From RPQJ01 sp963846885 (GTDB lineage: Bacteria; Pseudomonadota; Gammaproteobacteria; Steroidobacterales; Steroidobacteraceae): 64,000 nucleotides of DNA. The first letter of the stretch is position 1. Each line of letters begins with the position of its first letter. The stretch covers positions 136,130 through 200,129 of the forward strand of contig CAWJXS010000002.1 of the NCBI GenBank assembly GCA_963846885.1. The letters run 5' to 3'. Below are positions 1 through 8,576 of this stretch, one piece after another. The notes under the pieces are model-generated. The model saw only the letters and a list, made by a program, of their open reading frames with translations, did not search any database and was not told where the DNA came from. The position numbers and the translations under genes were made by a program.

Positions 1-1
1 C

Positions 2-247
2 GATACGCTCGTGGTCGCGGGCGGGGTGGGCGCCAATCGACGGCTGCGCGCCCGCATGCTCGCGATGGGCGAGCGGCGAGGGGTCCGGGTCGTCTATCCT
101 CGCGCCGAGTTCTGCACCGACAACGCGGCCATGATCGCGCTGCTGGGGCACCTGCGGCTCGCCGCAGGCGAGCGTGACGACTTCTCGATCCGCGCGCGCG
201 CGCGGTGGCCGATGACCGATCTCGTGCCGCCAGCGCCTGCCGCGTGA
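2..247 (+). CDS. tsaD: tRNA N6-adenosine threonylcarbamoyltransferase TsaD, C-terminal fragment
   Basis: The reading frame is open from the left edge, so only about the last 81 codons are present. The family transfers a threonylcarbamoyl group to A37 of tRNAs that read ANN codons. The fragment starts with the conserved glycine-rich GGVGANRRLR stretch, then carries the EFCTDNAAMIA motif that contributes to the metal and nucleotide site, and ends in the family's usual ARWPM tail. These motifs match the C terminus of bacterial TsaD closely. The catalytic N-terminal part lies outside the window. The next gene, folB, follows 62 bp downstream on the same strand. Confidence 0.93.
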   Translation, partial: DTLVVAGGVGANRRLRARMLAMGERRGVRVVYPRAEFCTDNAAMIALLGHLRLAAGERDDFSIRARARWPMTDLVPPAPAA

Positions 248-309
248 CGCAACGTTGTAAGTATCAAGCTGCGATCCGACTTCTTCTCCCGAGCGAACAG
301 ACGGCAACG

Positions 310-678
310 ATGGACACCATTTTCCTCACCGGCCTCACGGCCGAATGCATCATCGGCATCTGGGACTGGGAGCGGAAGATCAAGCAGAAGGTCGTGATCG
401 ACCTCGAGATGGGCACCGACATCCGCAAGGCCGCCGCCAGCGATCACATCGACGACACGCTCGACTACAAGAAAGTCTCCAAGCGCCTGCTGCAGTTCGT
501 GAGCGAGTCCGAATTCCAGCTGGTCGAAACCCTCATCGACCGCATCGCGCAGATCATCCTCACCGAATTCAACGTGCCGGTCGTCAAGGTGCGGCTCAAC
601 AAGCAGGGCGCGCTGCGCGGCTCGCGCGACGTCGGTATCGTCATCGAGCGGCGCCGCGAAGACTACCCGGCCTCGTGA
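310..678 (+). CDS. folB: Dihydroneopterin aldolase FolB
   Basis: A 122-residue protein, the usual size for FolB, which cleaves 7,8-dihydroneopterin to 6-hydroxymethyldihydropterin and glycolaldehyde in folate synthesis. The N terminus MDTIFLTGL is typical, and the late VRLNKQGALRGSRDVG segment carries the conserved lysine (about residue 98) expected in the active site. The ATG at 310 is preferred over an upstream in-frame ATG because alignment to the family begins here. The stop overlaps a GTG (GTGA, 675-678) that is the likely start of folK, so the two genes are probably translationally coupled. Confidence 0.95.
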   Translation: MDTIFLTGLTAECIIGIWDWERKIKQKVVIDLEMGTDIRKAAASDHIDDTLDYKKVSKRLLQFVSESEFQLVETLIDRIAQIILTEFNVPVVKVRLNKQGALRGSRDVGIVIERRREDYPAS

Positions 679-1194
679 ACTACATCGACCCCGGTCTACG
701 TCGCAGCGGGCAGCAACGTTGCGCCGCTCGACAACCTGCGCCTCGCGCTCGACGTGCTCGACCGTCATTTCGCGCCGCTCGAGGTGTCGCGGGCCTACGC
801 CAATGCGGCTGTCGGCTTCGCAGGCGACGACTTCATCAACCTCGTCGTGGGATTCCGCACCGTGCTGCCGGTGCAACAGGTCATCGAGCGACTGCACGAG
901 GCCGAGGCTGCGTGCGGACGCGAACGCGACGCGCCCAAATGGGCGCCGCGCGCGATGGATCTCGACATCCTGCTGTATGGCGCCATGACGTGCGACGAAC
1001 CCGGCCTCAAGCTGCCGCGACCCGACCTGGTCAAACGGCCGTACATGCTGGGCCCCGCGGCAGAGATCGCGCCGGCGCTGGTGCATCCCACGGCAGGCCG
1101 CACGCTGGATGCACTGTGGCGCGAGATGCAGGCGACGCAGCCGGCGCATTCGATGCGGGCGGTCGAACTGGGGTGGAGCGCGGGGTCGCGGTGA
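675..1194 (+). CDS. folK: HPPK FolK with an apparent +1 frameshift near the start
   Basis: Encodes 6-hydroxymethyl-7,8-dihydropterin pyrophosphokinase, which transfers pyrophosphate from ATP to make the substrate of FolP. The body, frame from 679 onward, has the N-terminal VYVAAGSN motif, the pterin-site FINLVVGF and the metal and ATP motif RAMDLDILLYG. That frame has no start codon after the folB stop. The GTG at 675, overlapping the folB stop, opens another frame (V N Y I D P). Skipping one C in the CCCC run at 689-692 joins it to VYVAAGSN and gives a normal FolK N terminus. The gene is therefore either truly frameshifted or the assembly has one extra C. Function is certain from the motifs; integrity is not. 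Confidence 0.85.
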
Positions 1195-1199
1195 CCGCG

Positions 1200-1955
1200 C
1201 TAGATGCTGCGTCCGCCGTCCACGGCGAGCACCTGCCCGGTGACGTAAGGCGCCTCGACCGCGAAAAAGTACGCGGCCCGCGCGATGTCGTCGGGCGAGC
1301 CCGCGCGCTTCAGCGCCGTCTTGCCGACGATCTCGGCCTGCAGGCCTGCGTCGATGCCGCCTTCGGGCCAGAGCACCGGACCGGGCGCGATGGCGTTCAC
1401 GCGCACGTCGGGGCCGAGCTCGCGCGCCAGCGACTTCGTCAGCATGATCAGGCCCGCCTTGGCCGCGGAATAGACGGGATGCGCCTTCAGCGGCCGCATG
1501 CCATGGATATCCGCCAGGTTGATGATCAGGCCGCGGCTCTCGCGCAGGGCCGGGGCGGCCGCCTGCGCCAGGAACAGCGGGGCCCGCAGGTTGGTGCCGA
1601 CGAGATCGTCGAACTGCGCCGCCGTGATCGTGCCGACCGGGGTGGGCATGAAGCTCGACGCGTTGTTGACCAGGATGTCGAGCCGGCCGAATCGCGCCAG
1701 CGTGCGGTCGACGAGCGCCTGCAGGTTCTCGATGACCAGCAGATCGCACGCGAAGGCGGCGGCCGAGTGCGCGCGCACGGCGTTGAGTTCAGCGATGAGA
1801 GAGTCGGCTTCGTCACCCGAGGTGCGGTGGTGCACCGCTACGAACGCGCCGCCAGCGTGCAGTTTGCGCACGATGGCTTCGCCCAGCCTGCGCGCGCCGC
1901 CGGTGACGAGCGCGCAGCGTCCAGTCAGTGGGCCGGCAGGGGTGGACTCGGTCAT
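1200..1955 (-). CDS. folM: Pteridine reductase (FolM/PTR1-like short-chain dehydrogenase)
   Basis: A 251-residue Rossmann-fold short-chain dehydrogenase. Two features mark it as a pteridine reductase rather than a general SDR. The nucleotide loop reads TGGARRLG (residues 18-25), matching the TGxxxRxG signature. The catalytic Ser is replaced by Asp (LADIHG, D149), followed 13 residues later by Y162 and then K166, the Asp-Tyr-Lys triad of PTR1. The NNAS motif is at 97-100. The likely role is NADPH-dependent reduction of dihydropterin or dihydrofolate. It lies tail to tail with folB-folK, which supports a folate role. The ATG at 1955 is chosen because the longer frame upstream reads arginine- and serine-rich junk. 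The symbol is by family; the exact substrate is inferred. Confidence 0.82.
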   Translation of the reverse strand: MTESTPAGPLTGRCALVTGGARRLGEAIVRKLHAGGAFVAVHHRTSGDEADSLIAELNAVRAHSAAAFACDLLVIENLQALVDRTLARFGRLDILVNNASSFMPTPVGTITAAQFDDLVGTNLRAPLFLAQAAAPALRESRGLIINLADIHGMRPLKAHPVYSAAKAGLIMLTKSLARELGPDVRVNAIAPGPVLWPEGGIDAGLQAEIVGKTALKRAGSPDDIARAAYFFAVEAPYVTGQVLAVDGGRSI

Positions 1956-2079
1956 GTCGATGGTGTGCGATTCACGGGTGTTGCGTGGAGGGCGCGCCGC
2001 GACAGTCGCGGTCGTGCGCCCCATGGGCGAAGATACCTGAGCCTCTTCGGCCTGTCCGCGTGAAAGGTTTCCACGACGC

Positions 2080-3267
2080 ATGACCGTTCCCCTCGACCTG
2101 CCTGAGCTGACCGCCGACGAGTCCGCCCACAGCGCGGCGCTCGCCGCCCACGTGCATGCGGTCATCGTGAAAGCCGGCGGCTGGATCGATTTCGCCCAGT
2201 TCATGCAGCTGGCCCTGTACACGCCGGGGCTGGGCTACTACTGCGCCGGTGCGCGCAAGTTCGGTGCAGCGGGCGATTTCGTGACTGCGCCCGAAGTGGC
2301 TCCGGTCTTCAGTCGCTGCCTTGCCGTGCAATGCGCGGAGGTGCTGCGCAACCTCGGGTCGGACGACGCACGCATCCTCGAACTCGGCGCCGGCTCCGGC
2401 GTGATGGCAGCGGAGCTGCTCGCCGAGCTCGAGCGCCAGGGCGCGCTGCCTGCGCAATACCTCATTCTCGACCTGAGCGCCGACCTGCGCGAGCGCCAGC
2501 GCGCGACGCTCGAACAGGCCGTGCCGCACCTGCTCGACCGCGTGCACTGGCTCGACGAGCTGCCCGACACCCCCTTCGCCGGCATGGTCATCGCGAACGA
2601 GGTGCTCGATGCGCTGACCGTGCAACGGTTCGCGATACGCGCGGGCGAAGTCAATGCGCTGGGCGTGAGCATCGAATTCGGAAAGCTCGTGCTGGCGGAA
2701 GTGCGCGGCGGCGAGCGACTGGTCGGCGCCGTGCGCCAGATCGAACGTGAGACGGGCGTGGCGCTGCCCGACGGCTACGAGTCCGAGGTGTGCATCGGCC
2801 TGCCGCAGTGGCTGGCCGCGATCGGCGCCAGTCTCGAGCGCGGCGTCATGCTGTTCGTCGACTACGGCTTGCCGCGGCGCGAGTACTACACGGCCGAGCG
2901 CACGCGCGGCACGCTGCTGTGCCATTTCCGGCATCGCTTCCACGAGGACGCGCTCACGCGCGTGGGCCTGCAGGACATCACCGCGTGGGTCGACTTCACG
3001 GCCGTGGCGGATGCAGCGCAGGCGTCCGGGTTCGAGGTGGCGGGCTACACCACGCAGGCGCACTTCCTGATCGGCGCGGGTCTCGGCGATTTCGTCGCCA
3101 ACGTCGAAGGTCTCGACCTGGTGCAGCGGCTCAACCTGTCGCGGCAGGCGATGATGCTGACGTTGCCCGGCGAAATGGGCGAGCGCTTCAAGGTCATCGC
3201 GCTGACGCGTGACTACGACGCGTCGCTGCGTGGTTTCAGCACGCGGGACTTGCGGCACACGTTGTAG
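2080..3267 (+). CDS. MidA/NDUFAF7-family SAM-dependent methyltransferase
   Basis: A 395-residue protein of the COG1565 (DUF185) family, whose mitochondrial member NDUFAF7 methylates an arginine of a complex I subunit. The N-terminal FAQFMQLALYTPGLGYY region is the family hallmark. The SAM-binding glycine loop LELGAGSG is near residues 100-107, with further family motifs IANEVLDAL and LFVDYGLPRREYY. It starts 124 bp from the divergent pteridine reductase, so the gap probably holds two promoters. The bacterial substrate is not known. An NDUFA9-like protein is encoded 3 kb away, a loose hint of a respiratory theme. Confidence 0.85.
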   Translation: MTVPLDLPELTADESAHSAALAAHVHAVIVKAGGWIDFAQFMQLALYTPGLGYYCAGARKFGAAGDFVTAPEVAPVFSRCLAVQCAEVLRNLGSDDARILELGAGSGVMAAELLAELERQGALPAQYLILDLSADLRERQRATLEQAVPHLLDRVHWLDELPDTPFAGMVIANEVLDALTVQRFAIRAGEVNALGVSIEFGKLVLAEVRGGERLVGAVRQIERETGVALPDGYESEVCIGLPQWLAAIGASLERGVMLFVDYGLPRREYYTAERTRGTLLCHFRHRFHEDALTRVGLQDITAWVDFTAVADAAQASGFEVAGYTTQAHFLIGAGLGDFVANVEGLDLVQRLNLSRQAMMLTLPGEMGERFKVIALTRDYDASLRGFSTRDLRHTL

Positions 3268-3313
3268 CGGCGGCCTGCGCTGAAGCGCGGGTCGCAGCCG
3301 ATCAAAACTCCAT

Positions 3314-4552
3314 TCAGCGGGCGCGCGCCGCCGTGATCGCTGCGACGCGTGCAGTACGCATCGCCTGGGCAATAGCCGGGCCGCGCAGCTGCTGCATGAC
3401 GTCGGGATCGAGCTTCACCGCTGCAGCGGCGCGCAGGCATTCGCGAAAAACGGTGGCCTGCGGATACGGTTGTGCCCGCAACTCGGGCCCGCGGCCGCGA
3501 GCGTCGGCTTCACAGGCCAGCAGCAGTTTTTCGAAGCGGTCGGGACGCCGGAACGCATCGGTCGCTTCCAGCACTTCGAGCACGGTCGCATCACGCAACT
3601 CGCCGGCGCGGTGGATGCGCTGGTGCTCGCGCGAGACGGCCTGCGCGAGCTCGCGGTGTTCAGTGGGCACCTTCAGTCGTTCGCACAGTTCAGCGATCAC
3701 CTGCACGCCCGTCTGTTCGTGGCCGATGTGGCTGGGCCATTGCTCAGGCGGGGTGACCCCCTTGCCCAGGTCGTGCACGAGCGCCGCGAACCGCACGGCC
3801 GTGTCCCGCGACAGTTCGCAGGCGACGTCCAGCACCTGCAGCGAGTGGATGCCGGTGTCGATTTCCGGGTGCCATTTGGGCGGCTGCGGCACGCCGAACA
3901 GCCGCTCGATCTCGGGGAACAGCGCGGCGAGGGCACCGCACTCGCGCAACACCTCGAAGTAGACCGTCGGTTGCGCCTCACCGAGCGCGCGCTCCGTTTC
4001 GACCCACACGCGTTCGGCCACCAGGGCCTGCAGCTCGCCGCTGCGAACGATGTCCTGCATCAGCGACATCGTCTCAGGCGCGATCGTGAAGCCGAGCGGC
4101 GCGAAGCGGGCGGCGAAGCGCGCCACGCGCAGCACGCGCAGCGGGTCCTCGACGAAAGCGGGCGAGACGTGCCGCAGGATGCGCGCGTCCAGATCACGCC
4201 GGCCACCGTAAGGGTCGACGACATCCTGCGAGTCGATGCCGGCAGCGGTGGACTGGGCCATCGCGTTGATCGTCAGGTCGCGCCGTGCCAGGTCTTCTTC
4301 GAGCGTGACGTCCGGGGAGAACTTCGTGGCGAACCCGTAATAGCCCACGCCGGTCTTGCGCTCGGTGCGCGCCAGCGCGTACTGGTCGCCGGTCTGCGGG
4401 TGCAGGAAAACCGGGAAATCCTTGCCGACGGGGCGGTAGCCGAGCGCAAGCAGGTCGTCGGGCCGGGCGCCGACCACGACATAGTCGCGCTCCGTGTACG
4501 GGCGGCCGAGCAGCGTGTCGCGGACGGCGCCTCCAACCAGGTAAGTCTCCAT
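3314..4552 (-). CDS. cca: Multifunctional CCA-adding tRNA nucleotidyltransferase
   Basis: Adds or repairs the 3' CCA of tRNAs. The 412 residues equal the E. coli enzyme. The N terminus METYLVGGAVRD holds the GG-RD nucleotidyltransferase signature, followed by ERDYVVVG (catalytic acidic pair, E21 and D23) and the R-loop motif RRDLTINAMAQ. The C-terminal half has an HD phosphohydrolase domain (ALVHDLGKG, H260-D261), which makes it the long gammaproteobacterial form with 2',3'-cyclic phosphodiesterase and 2'-nucleotidase activity. The ATG at 4552 begins the recognised N terminus. It is divergent from the lipoprotein gene at 4619. Confidence 0.96.
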   Translation of the reverse strand: METYLVGGAVRDTLLGRPYTERDYVVVGARPDDLLALGYRPVGKDFPVFLHPQTGDQYALARTERKTGVGYYGFATKFSPDVTLEEDLARRDLTINAMAQSTAAGIDSQDVVDPYGGRRDLDARILRHVSPAFVEDPLRVLRVARFAARFAPLGFTIAPETMSLMQDIVRSGELQALVAERVWVETERALGEAQPTVYFEVLRECGALAALFPEIERLFGVPQPPKWHPEIDTGIHSLQVLDVACELSRDTAVRFAALVHDLGKGVTPPEQWPSHIGHEQTGVQVIAELCERLKVPTEHRELAQAVSREHQRIHRAGELRDATVLEVLEATDAFRRPDRFEKLLLACEADARGRGPELRAQPYPQATVFRECLRAAAAVKLDPDVMQQLRGPAIAQAMRTARVAAITAARAR

Positions 4553-4618
4553 GCCTGAATCGTAGCTGAAGTCCGCAGCGCAGGGCTGCGTCCGTTGTTC
4601 GTGCGCTAAGCTGCACGC

Positions 4619-5671
4619 ATGAGGTCTGCGTGGGTTCGAATCGCGATCGTGCTCGCCTGCGCGCTGAGCCTCGGCGGCTGCTACGTGATGCAGGCTGCCA
4701 GCGGCCAGGCCGCGGTGATTTACCGCAGTGAACCGATCACTGGCGTCGTCGCCAATCCAGCCACGCCCCCGCGCACACGCGAGCGCCTGCAACTGGTCGA
4801 GGACGCGCGCGCCTTCGCGGTCGAGCAATTGGCGCTGCCCGACGGCCGCAGCTATCGCAAGTATGCGGACATGGGGCGGGTCAACGTCGTGCACAACGTC
4901 GTCGCCACGCCCGAGTTCTCGGTGGAGCCCCGGCGCTGGTGCTTTCCGGTCAGCGGCTGCATCAGCTACCGCGGCTACTTCGACGAGGACGACGCGCGCC
5001 GTTATGGCCTGCGGTTGGCCATGAAGGGCGACGACGTCAGCGTGAGCGGGGTGCCGACGTACTCGACCCTTGGCTACCTGCCGGACCCGGTGTTCGGTGC
5101 GATGCTCGCGTGGCGCGACACACGGCTCGTCGGCACGATCTTCCACGAGCTTGCGCACGAGCGGCTGTATTTTGCGGGTGACAGCGCGTTGAACGAAGCG
5201 TTCGCCAGCGTGGTGGAGGACGAGGGCGTGCGGCTGTGGTTGCAGCGGCATGGCCGATCCGCGGAAGTCGCGGCGTACGAGGCGTCGAGTGCGCGGCAGA
5301 AGGAGTTTGCCGCCCTGTTGCTGGATGCGCGCGAGCGGCTCACCCGACTCTATGCGACGGACCTGGCCCCGGAGCAGAAGCGCATCGAGAAGCAGCGCGA
5401 GTTCGGGCGGCTGAAATACCGCTACGAGGTGCTGCGGCGCGAACGCTGGGCAGGGTACGCGGGCTACGACGCCTGGTTTGCGCGATCGCTCAACAACGCG
5501 CACCTGGCGGCTGTCGCAACGTACGAGGACTGCGTGCCGGGGCTGCAGCGGCTGCTGCAGGCCTCCGGATCGCTGGCGATCTTTTATGAGCGGGTCGCTG
5601 CGACGGGCAACCTGACCGTCACGGAGCGACGTGCCGCGCTGTGCGAATTTGCTGGCGTCCCCGAGCGCTGA
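4619..5671 (+). CDS. Lipoprotein zinc peptidase, predicted aminopeptidase family (COG4324)
   Basis: A 350-residue exported protein. The N terminus is a lipoprotein signal peptide with the lipobox LGGC (lipidated C21). A gluzincin-like motif HELAHE lies near residues 178-183, with NEAFASVVEDEG about 15 residues later supplying the third zinc ligand, and then a helical C-terminal half. This layout matches the predicted aminopeptidase family PF10023. Activity has not been shown for most members. The protein is probably anchored in the periplasm. It is divergent from cca and convergent with the NDUFA9-like gene, so it is likely monocistronic. Confidence 0.8.
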   Translation: MRSAWVRIAIVLACALSLGGCYVMQAASGQAAVIYRSEPITGVVANPATPPRTRERLQLVEDARAFAVEQLALPDGRSYRKYADMGRVNVVHNVVATPEFSVEPRRWCFPVSGCISYRGYFDEDDARRYGLRLAMKGDDVSVSGVPTYSTLGYLPDPVFGAMLAWRDTRLVGTIFHELAHERLYFAGDSALNEAFASVVEDEGVRLWLQRHGRSAEVAAYEASSARQKEFAALLLDARERLTRLYATDLAPEQKRIEKQREFGRLKYRYEVLRRERWAGYAGYDAWFARSLNNAHLAAVATYEDCVPGLQRLLQASGSLAIFYERVAATGNLTVTERRAALCEFAGVPER

Positions 5672-5689
5672 CCCAACCGGGCAGCGCCG

Positions 5690-6613
5690 CTATTTGCTGA
5701 GGTAGCGGGGCAGCACGCTGCGCATCGATGAGCGCGTGAGGCCCAGCGCCGCGAGGCCGTCGCTGGTGCAGGTCGAGTCGAGCGTGGCGGAGAGGAAGTT
5801 GTCGGTAGAGAACGGCTTGCCGGGCACGTAATCCATCACTGCGGCTTGCACCCGCGCAACGGATCGCGGCAGCGGCAGTACGAAACGCTTCAATCCCAGG
5901 AAGCTCGCCGTCATGCGCACGATGTCACCCAGCGTCATCACGTCTGGACCGCAGAGCTCAAACGTGCGGCCGGCGACATCACGCCGCTCCAGGCACGCCA
6001 CGAAGGCGTCGGCGACATCGCCGACATATACCGGCGCAAATTTGGCATCGGCGCAGGCGAGTGGCAACACGCCCGGCGTGATCTTGAGGATGCCGGCAAA
6101 ATTGTTGATGAACGCATCGCCGGGCCCGAACACCACGGACGGCTGGAAGATCACGTACTCAGGCGCGCCCGCCGCACAGTGCTCGCGAATGTAGTCTTCG
6201 GCGAGCCCCTTGGACTTGAGGTAATGGCTGGGGCCCTGCTGCGAGTCGGCCTTGAGCCCGCTCATGTGCAGGTAGCGCCGCACGCCTGCGGCACGGCAGG
6301 CACGCACGCATTTCTGCGGCAGCTCGGTATGCACGCGCCGGAACTGCTCGCCATTGCCACGCCCGAGGCCCGTCTCGTTGAGAATGCCGACGAGGTTGAT
6401 GACGACGTCGCAGCCTTCGAACGCGTCCTCGAGCCGTGCTTCGTCATGCACGTCGGCGCGGATGAACCGCACCGACGGCAGGACCTTCAGTTCGCGATGC
6501 TGGGCGGGGTTGCGCGTCAGCACCTTGACGCCATGGCCGGCTGCGGCCAGGCGCGAGACGATCTCGCGGCCGATGAAGCCCGTCCCGCCGAGGACGCAGA
6601 CCTGCAATGTCAT
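5690..6613 (-). CDS. NAD(P)-binding NDUFA9-like atypical SDR
   Basis: A 307-residue Rossmann-fold protein beginning with the dinucleotide-binding VLGGTGFIGREIV motif (GxxGxxG). The family groups with the complex I accessory subunit NDUFA9 and other extended SDRs or NmrA-like proteins. FQPSVVFGPGD is typical of NDUFA9 relatives. The canonical YxxxK is reduced to HYLKSKG, so catalysis is possible but unproven. It lies 34 bp downstream of the degQ-like gene on the same strand and is probably cotranscribed with it. Function beyond nucleotide binding is inferred. Confidence 0.8.
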   Translation of the reverse strand: MTLQVCVLGGTGFIGREIVSRLAAAGHGVKVLTRNPAQHRELKVLPSVRFIRADVHDEARLEDAFEGCDVVINLVGILNETGLGRGNGEQFRRVHTELPQKCVRACRAAGVRRYLHMSGLKADSQQGPSHYLKSKGLAEDYIREHCAAGAPEYVIFQPSVVFGPGDAFINNFAGILKITPGVLPLACADAKFAPVYVGDVADAFVACLERRDVAGRTFELCGPDVMTLGDIVRMTASFLGLKRFVLPLPRSVARVQAAVMDYVPGKPFSTDNFLSATLDSTCTSDGLAALGLTRSSMRSVLPRYLSK

Positions 6614-6647
6614 GGTAGCTGCGCCCTCGGCCGGTCAGGCCGTCGTA

Positions 6648-7985
6648 TCAGCGGATGGGGATGACGAGCATCGCGCTGCCGCGACGAATCTGGACCACGA
6701 AGGCCGCCTGGCCTTCGGTGGCGCGCCGGAAGTCGGCAACGCTTGCGACGCGCGTGCGGCCGACCGCCAGGATCACGTCGTTCGCGCGCAAGCCGCGCTG
6801 CGCTGCCGGGCTGCCTTCGGCCACCGAGCGGATCAGCACGCCGTTCTGGCTGTCGATGATGTCGGCGCCTTCGAGGCCCGGGTGCGTTCCGGCCGCCTTC
6901 GCTTCGGCCGTGGCATCGCGCTCGCTCACCACCGCAGTCACGCGACGCGGCTTGCCTTCACGCAGCAACGAGAGGTCGACCTTCTCGCCGATGCTGATCA
7001 GGCCGATGGAATTGCGCAGGCTGCCCGCGTCCTTGACCGGACGGCCATTCACCGCCGTGATCACGTCGCCGGCTTTCACGCCCGCCTTTTCCGCGGCCGA
7101 GCCTTCGACCACCTGCGAAACCAGCGCGCCCTGGGTGCCTTCGGGCAGGTCCATGCTCGTCGCGATCTCGGGGACCAGCGTCTGGATGTTCACGCCGAGC
7201 ACGCCACGCTTCACCGCGCCGAACTTGATGAGCTGGTTCATCACCGTCTTCATCATGTTCGACGGGATCGCGAAGCCGATGCCGATGTTGCCGCCGGTGC
7301 GCGAGAGGATCGCGGAATTCACGCCGACGAGCTGGCCGCTGAGGTTGACCAGCGCACCGCCGGAATTGCCGGGGTTGATCGAAGCGTCGGTCTGGATGAA
7401 GTCCTCGTAGCCTTCGGGGTTGATGCCGGAGCGGCCGAGCGCGCTCACGATGCCGGAGGTCACGGTATGGCCGAGGCCGAAGGGATTGCCGATGGCGACG
7501 ACGAAATCGCCGACTTCCGCGCGATCGGAATCGGCGATGGGCAGGTCGACGAGGTTGCCGGCCTGCACCTTGAGCACCGCGACGTCCGAACCCGGATCCG
7601 TGCCGATGACTTTCGCCTTGAGCGAACGGTTGTCGAGCAGTTGCACGGTGATGTCCGTGGCGTTTTCGACGACGTGCGCGTTGGTGATGATGTAGCCGTT
7701 CTTGGCGTCGACGATGACGCCCGAGCCGGCGCTCTGGAATTCACGCTGGCGCGGCTGCTGGTTCGGGCCCTCGAAAAAGCGGCGGAAGAACGGGTCGTTG
7801 AGCAGCGGGTTCTGCTCCTGCACGGTGCCGCGGGTCGCGATGTTCACGACCGCAGGCGACACGCGCTTCAGCATCGGCGCGAGGGACGGCACCGGCGTCT
7901 CGCCAACGGCGGCTGGGAGCTGTGCGCCCGCAACGGACGACCAGGCGGCGAGCAATAGGGTGGCGAGGCTCAGGGAGAACTTCAT
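6648..7985 (-). CDS. degQ: Periplasmic Do-family serine endoprotease (DegQ/MucD type)
   Basis: A 445-residue HtrA-family protease and chaperone for misfolded envelope proteins. It has a cleavable signal peptide (about residues 1-21), a trypsin-like domain with the triad H104 (TNAHVV), D134 (GSDVAVL) and S208 (NPGNSGGAL), and two PDZ domains (about 240-330 and 350-440). The length fits DegQ or MucD rather than DegP. The LA loop after the signal peptide is short, as in DegQ. The symbol is given by family. The upstream non-coding region (7986-8576) is shared with the divergent nrdJ genes. Confidence 0.9.
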   Translation of the reverse strand: MKFSLSLATLLLAAWSSVAGAQLPAAVGETPVPSLAPMLKRVSPAVVNIATRGTVQEQNPLLNDPFFRRFFEGPNQQPRQREFQSAGSGVIVDAKNGYIITNAHVVENATDITVQLLDNRSLKAKVIGTDPGSDVAVLKVQAGNLVDLPIADSDRAEVGDFVVAIGNPFGLGHTVTSGIVSALGRSGINPEGYEDFIQTDASINPGNSGGALVNLSGQLVGVNSAILSRTGGNIGIGFAIPSNMMKTVMNQLIKFGAVKRGVLGVNIQTLVPEIATSMDLPEGTQGALVSQVVEGSAAEKAGVKAGDVITAVNGRPVKDAGSLRNSIGLISIGEKVDLSLLREGKPRRVTAVVSERDATAEAKAAGTHPGLEGADIIDSQNGVLIRSVAEGSPAAQRGLRANDVILAVGRTRVASVADFRRATEGQAAFVVQIRRGSAMLVIPIR

Positions 7986-8200
7986 TTGCTGTCTTTTCCT
8001 AGGAACTGGACGGTGTGTTGCCAGCCGGCGCGCAGTTTATCAGGGGGGCGTTCCACCCCTGACGCACCAGTTGGTCACGCTTCGGACTGTCGCGCCCGTG
8101 CCGAGTTCCGCAAACCAAGCAGGTCCGGTGGCGACGCGCCAGTGGGTAAGGCTGTGGATAACGTGTGCGGGGGCGGTGCGCTGGCGGTGCAGCGGCCCAG

Positions 8201-8216
8201 ACACAAGATGTTGTGG
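8201..8216. promoter_or_regulatory. NrdR box 1 (distal)
   Basis: ACACAAGATGTTGTGG matches 13 of 16 positions of the NrdR consensus ACACWATATWTWGTGT. NrdR is the zinc and ATP-cone repressor of ribonucleotide reductase genes. Its position upstream of a reductase operon supports the call. Confidence 0.65.
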
Positions 8217-8350
8217 TCGGGCTACAAATACCACTTGACGCGCGAGGACTTTCGGGCGTGCAGTCAAAAACTGGAGCGAGTCTCGTAAGTGACTGAATTA
8301 CAGATGAAAAAACTTCACCCGCTACCCGCTTCGGCAGGCTTAAACAGCAG

Positions 8351-8379
8351 TTGACGGCTGTCCGGACGGTGCATAGTCT
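8351..8379 (+). promoter_or_regulatory. Possible sigma-70 promoter of nrdJab
   Basis: TTGACG (8351-8356), a 17-nt spacer, then TAGTCT (8374-8379). The -35 is good and the -10 is weak; CATAGT two bases upstream is an alternative. Transcription would start close to the proximal NrdR box. Confidence 0.4.
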
Positions 8380-8389
8380 TGCGCCCCTG

Positions 8390-8405
8390 ACCCTAGATGT
8401 TGTGT
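8390..8405. promoter_or_regulatory. NrdR box 2 (proximal)
   Basis: ACCCTAGATGTTGTGT also matches 13 of 16 consensus positions and shares TAGATGTTGTG or AAGATGTTGTG with box 1. It starts 189 bp after box 1, about 18 helical turns, which places both on the same DNA face. NrdR boxes usually act in pairs, though normally closer together. It lies just after the predicted transcription start, a repressing position. Confidence 0.65.
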
Positions 8406-8576
8406 CCGGCACGAGCGTCCCCTCAGGGGGTTTCAAGGGCGCTCCGAGCAGACCGCACACCGGGGCCGGTCGGGTTTTCTGCTGTTTTCTGCGCCTGGCG
8501 TGGAGCAGCGACCCGGAGGGGGACGTATTTCCATTCAATCTGCAGCCACCGAGATCCGGGGAGCCGTGTTGCCGCA

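Larger units (their letters stand above)
7986..8576. promoter_or_regulatory. Divergent degQ / nrdJ intergenic region
   Basis: A 591-bp gap with no convincing gene; the ORFs crossing it have no recognisable protein features. It holds two NrdR-like boxes and a possible sigma-70 promoter for nrdJa (listed separately), and a small GC hairpin near 8041-8061 on the degQ side. The 170 nt after the promoter form a long, untranslated nrdJ leader. I looked for a cobalamin riboswitch here, because the enzyme uses B12, and found no B12 box. Confidence 0.6.

Noticed and set aside
8406..8576. Cobalamin riboswitch in the nrdJ leader or before btuC
   Set aside because: No B12 box or CCGCAAC-type core is present at either place; only the btuB leader has them.
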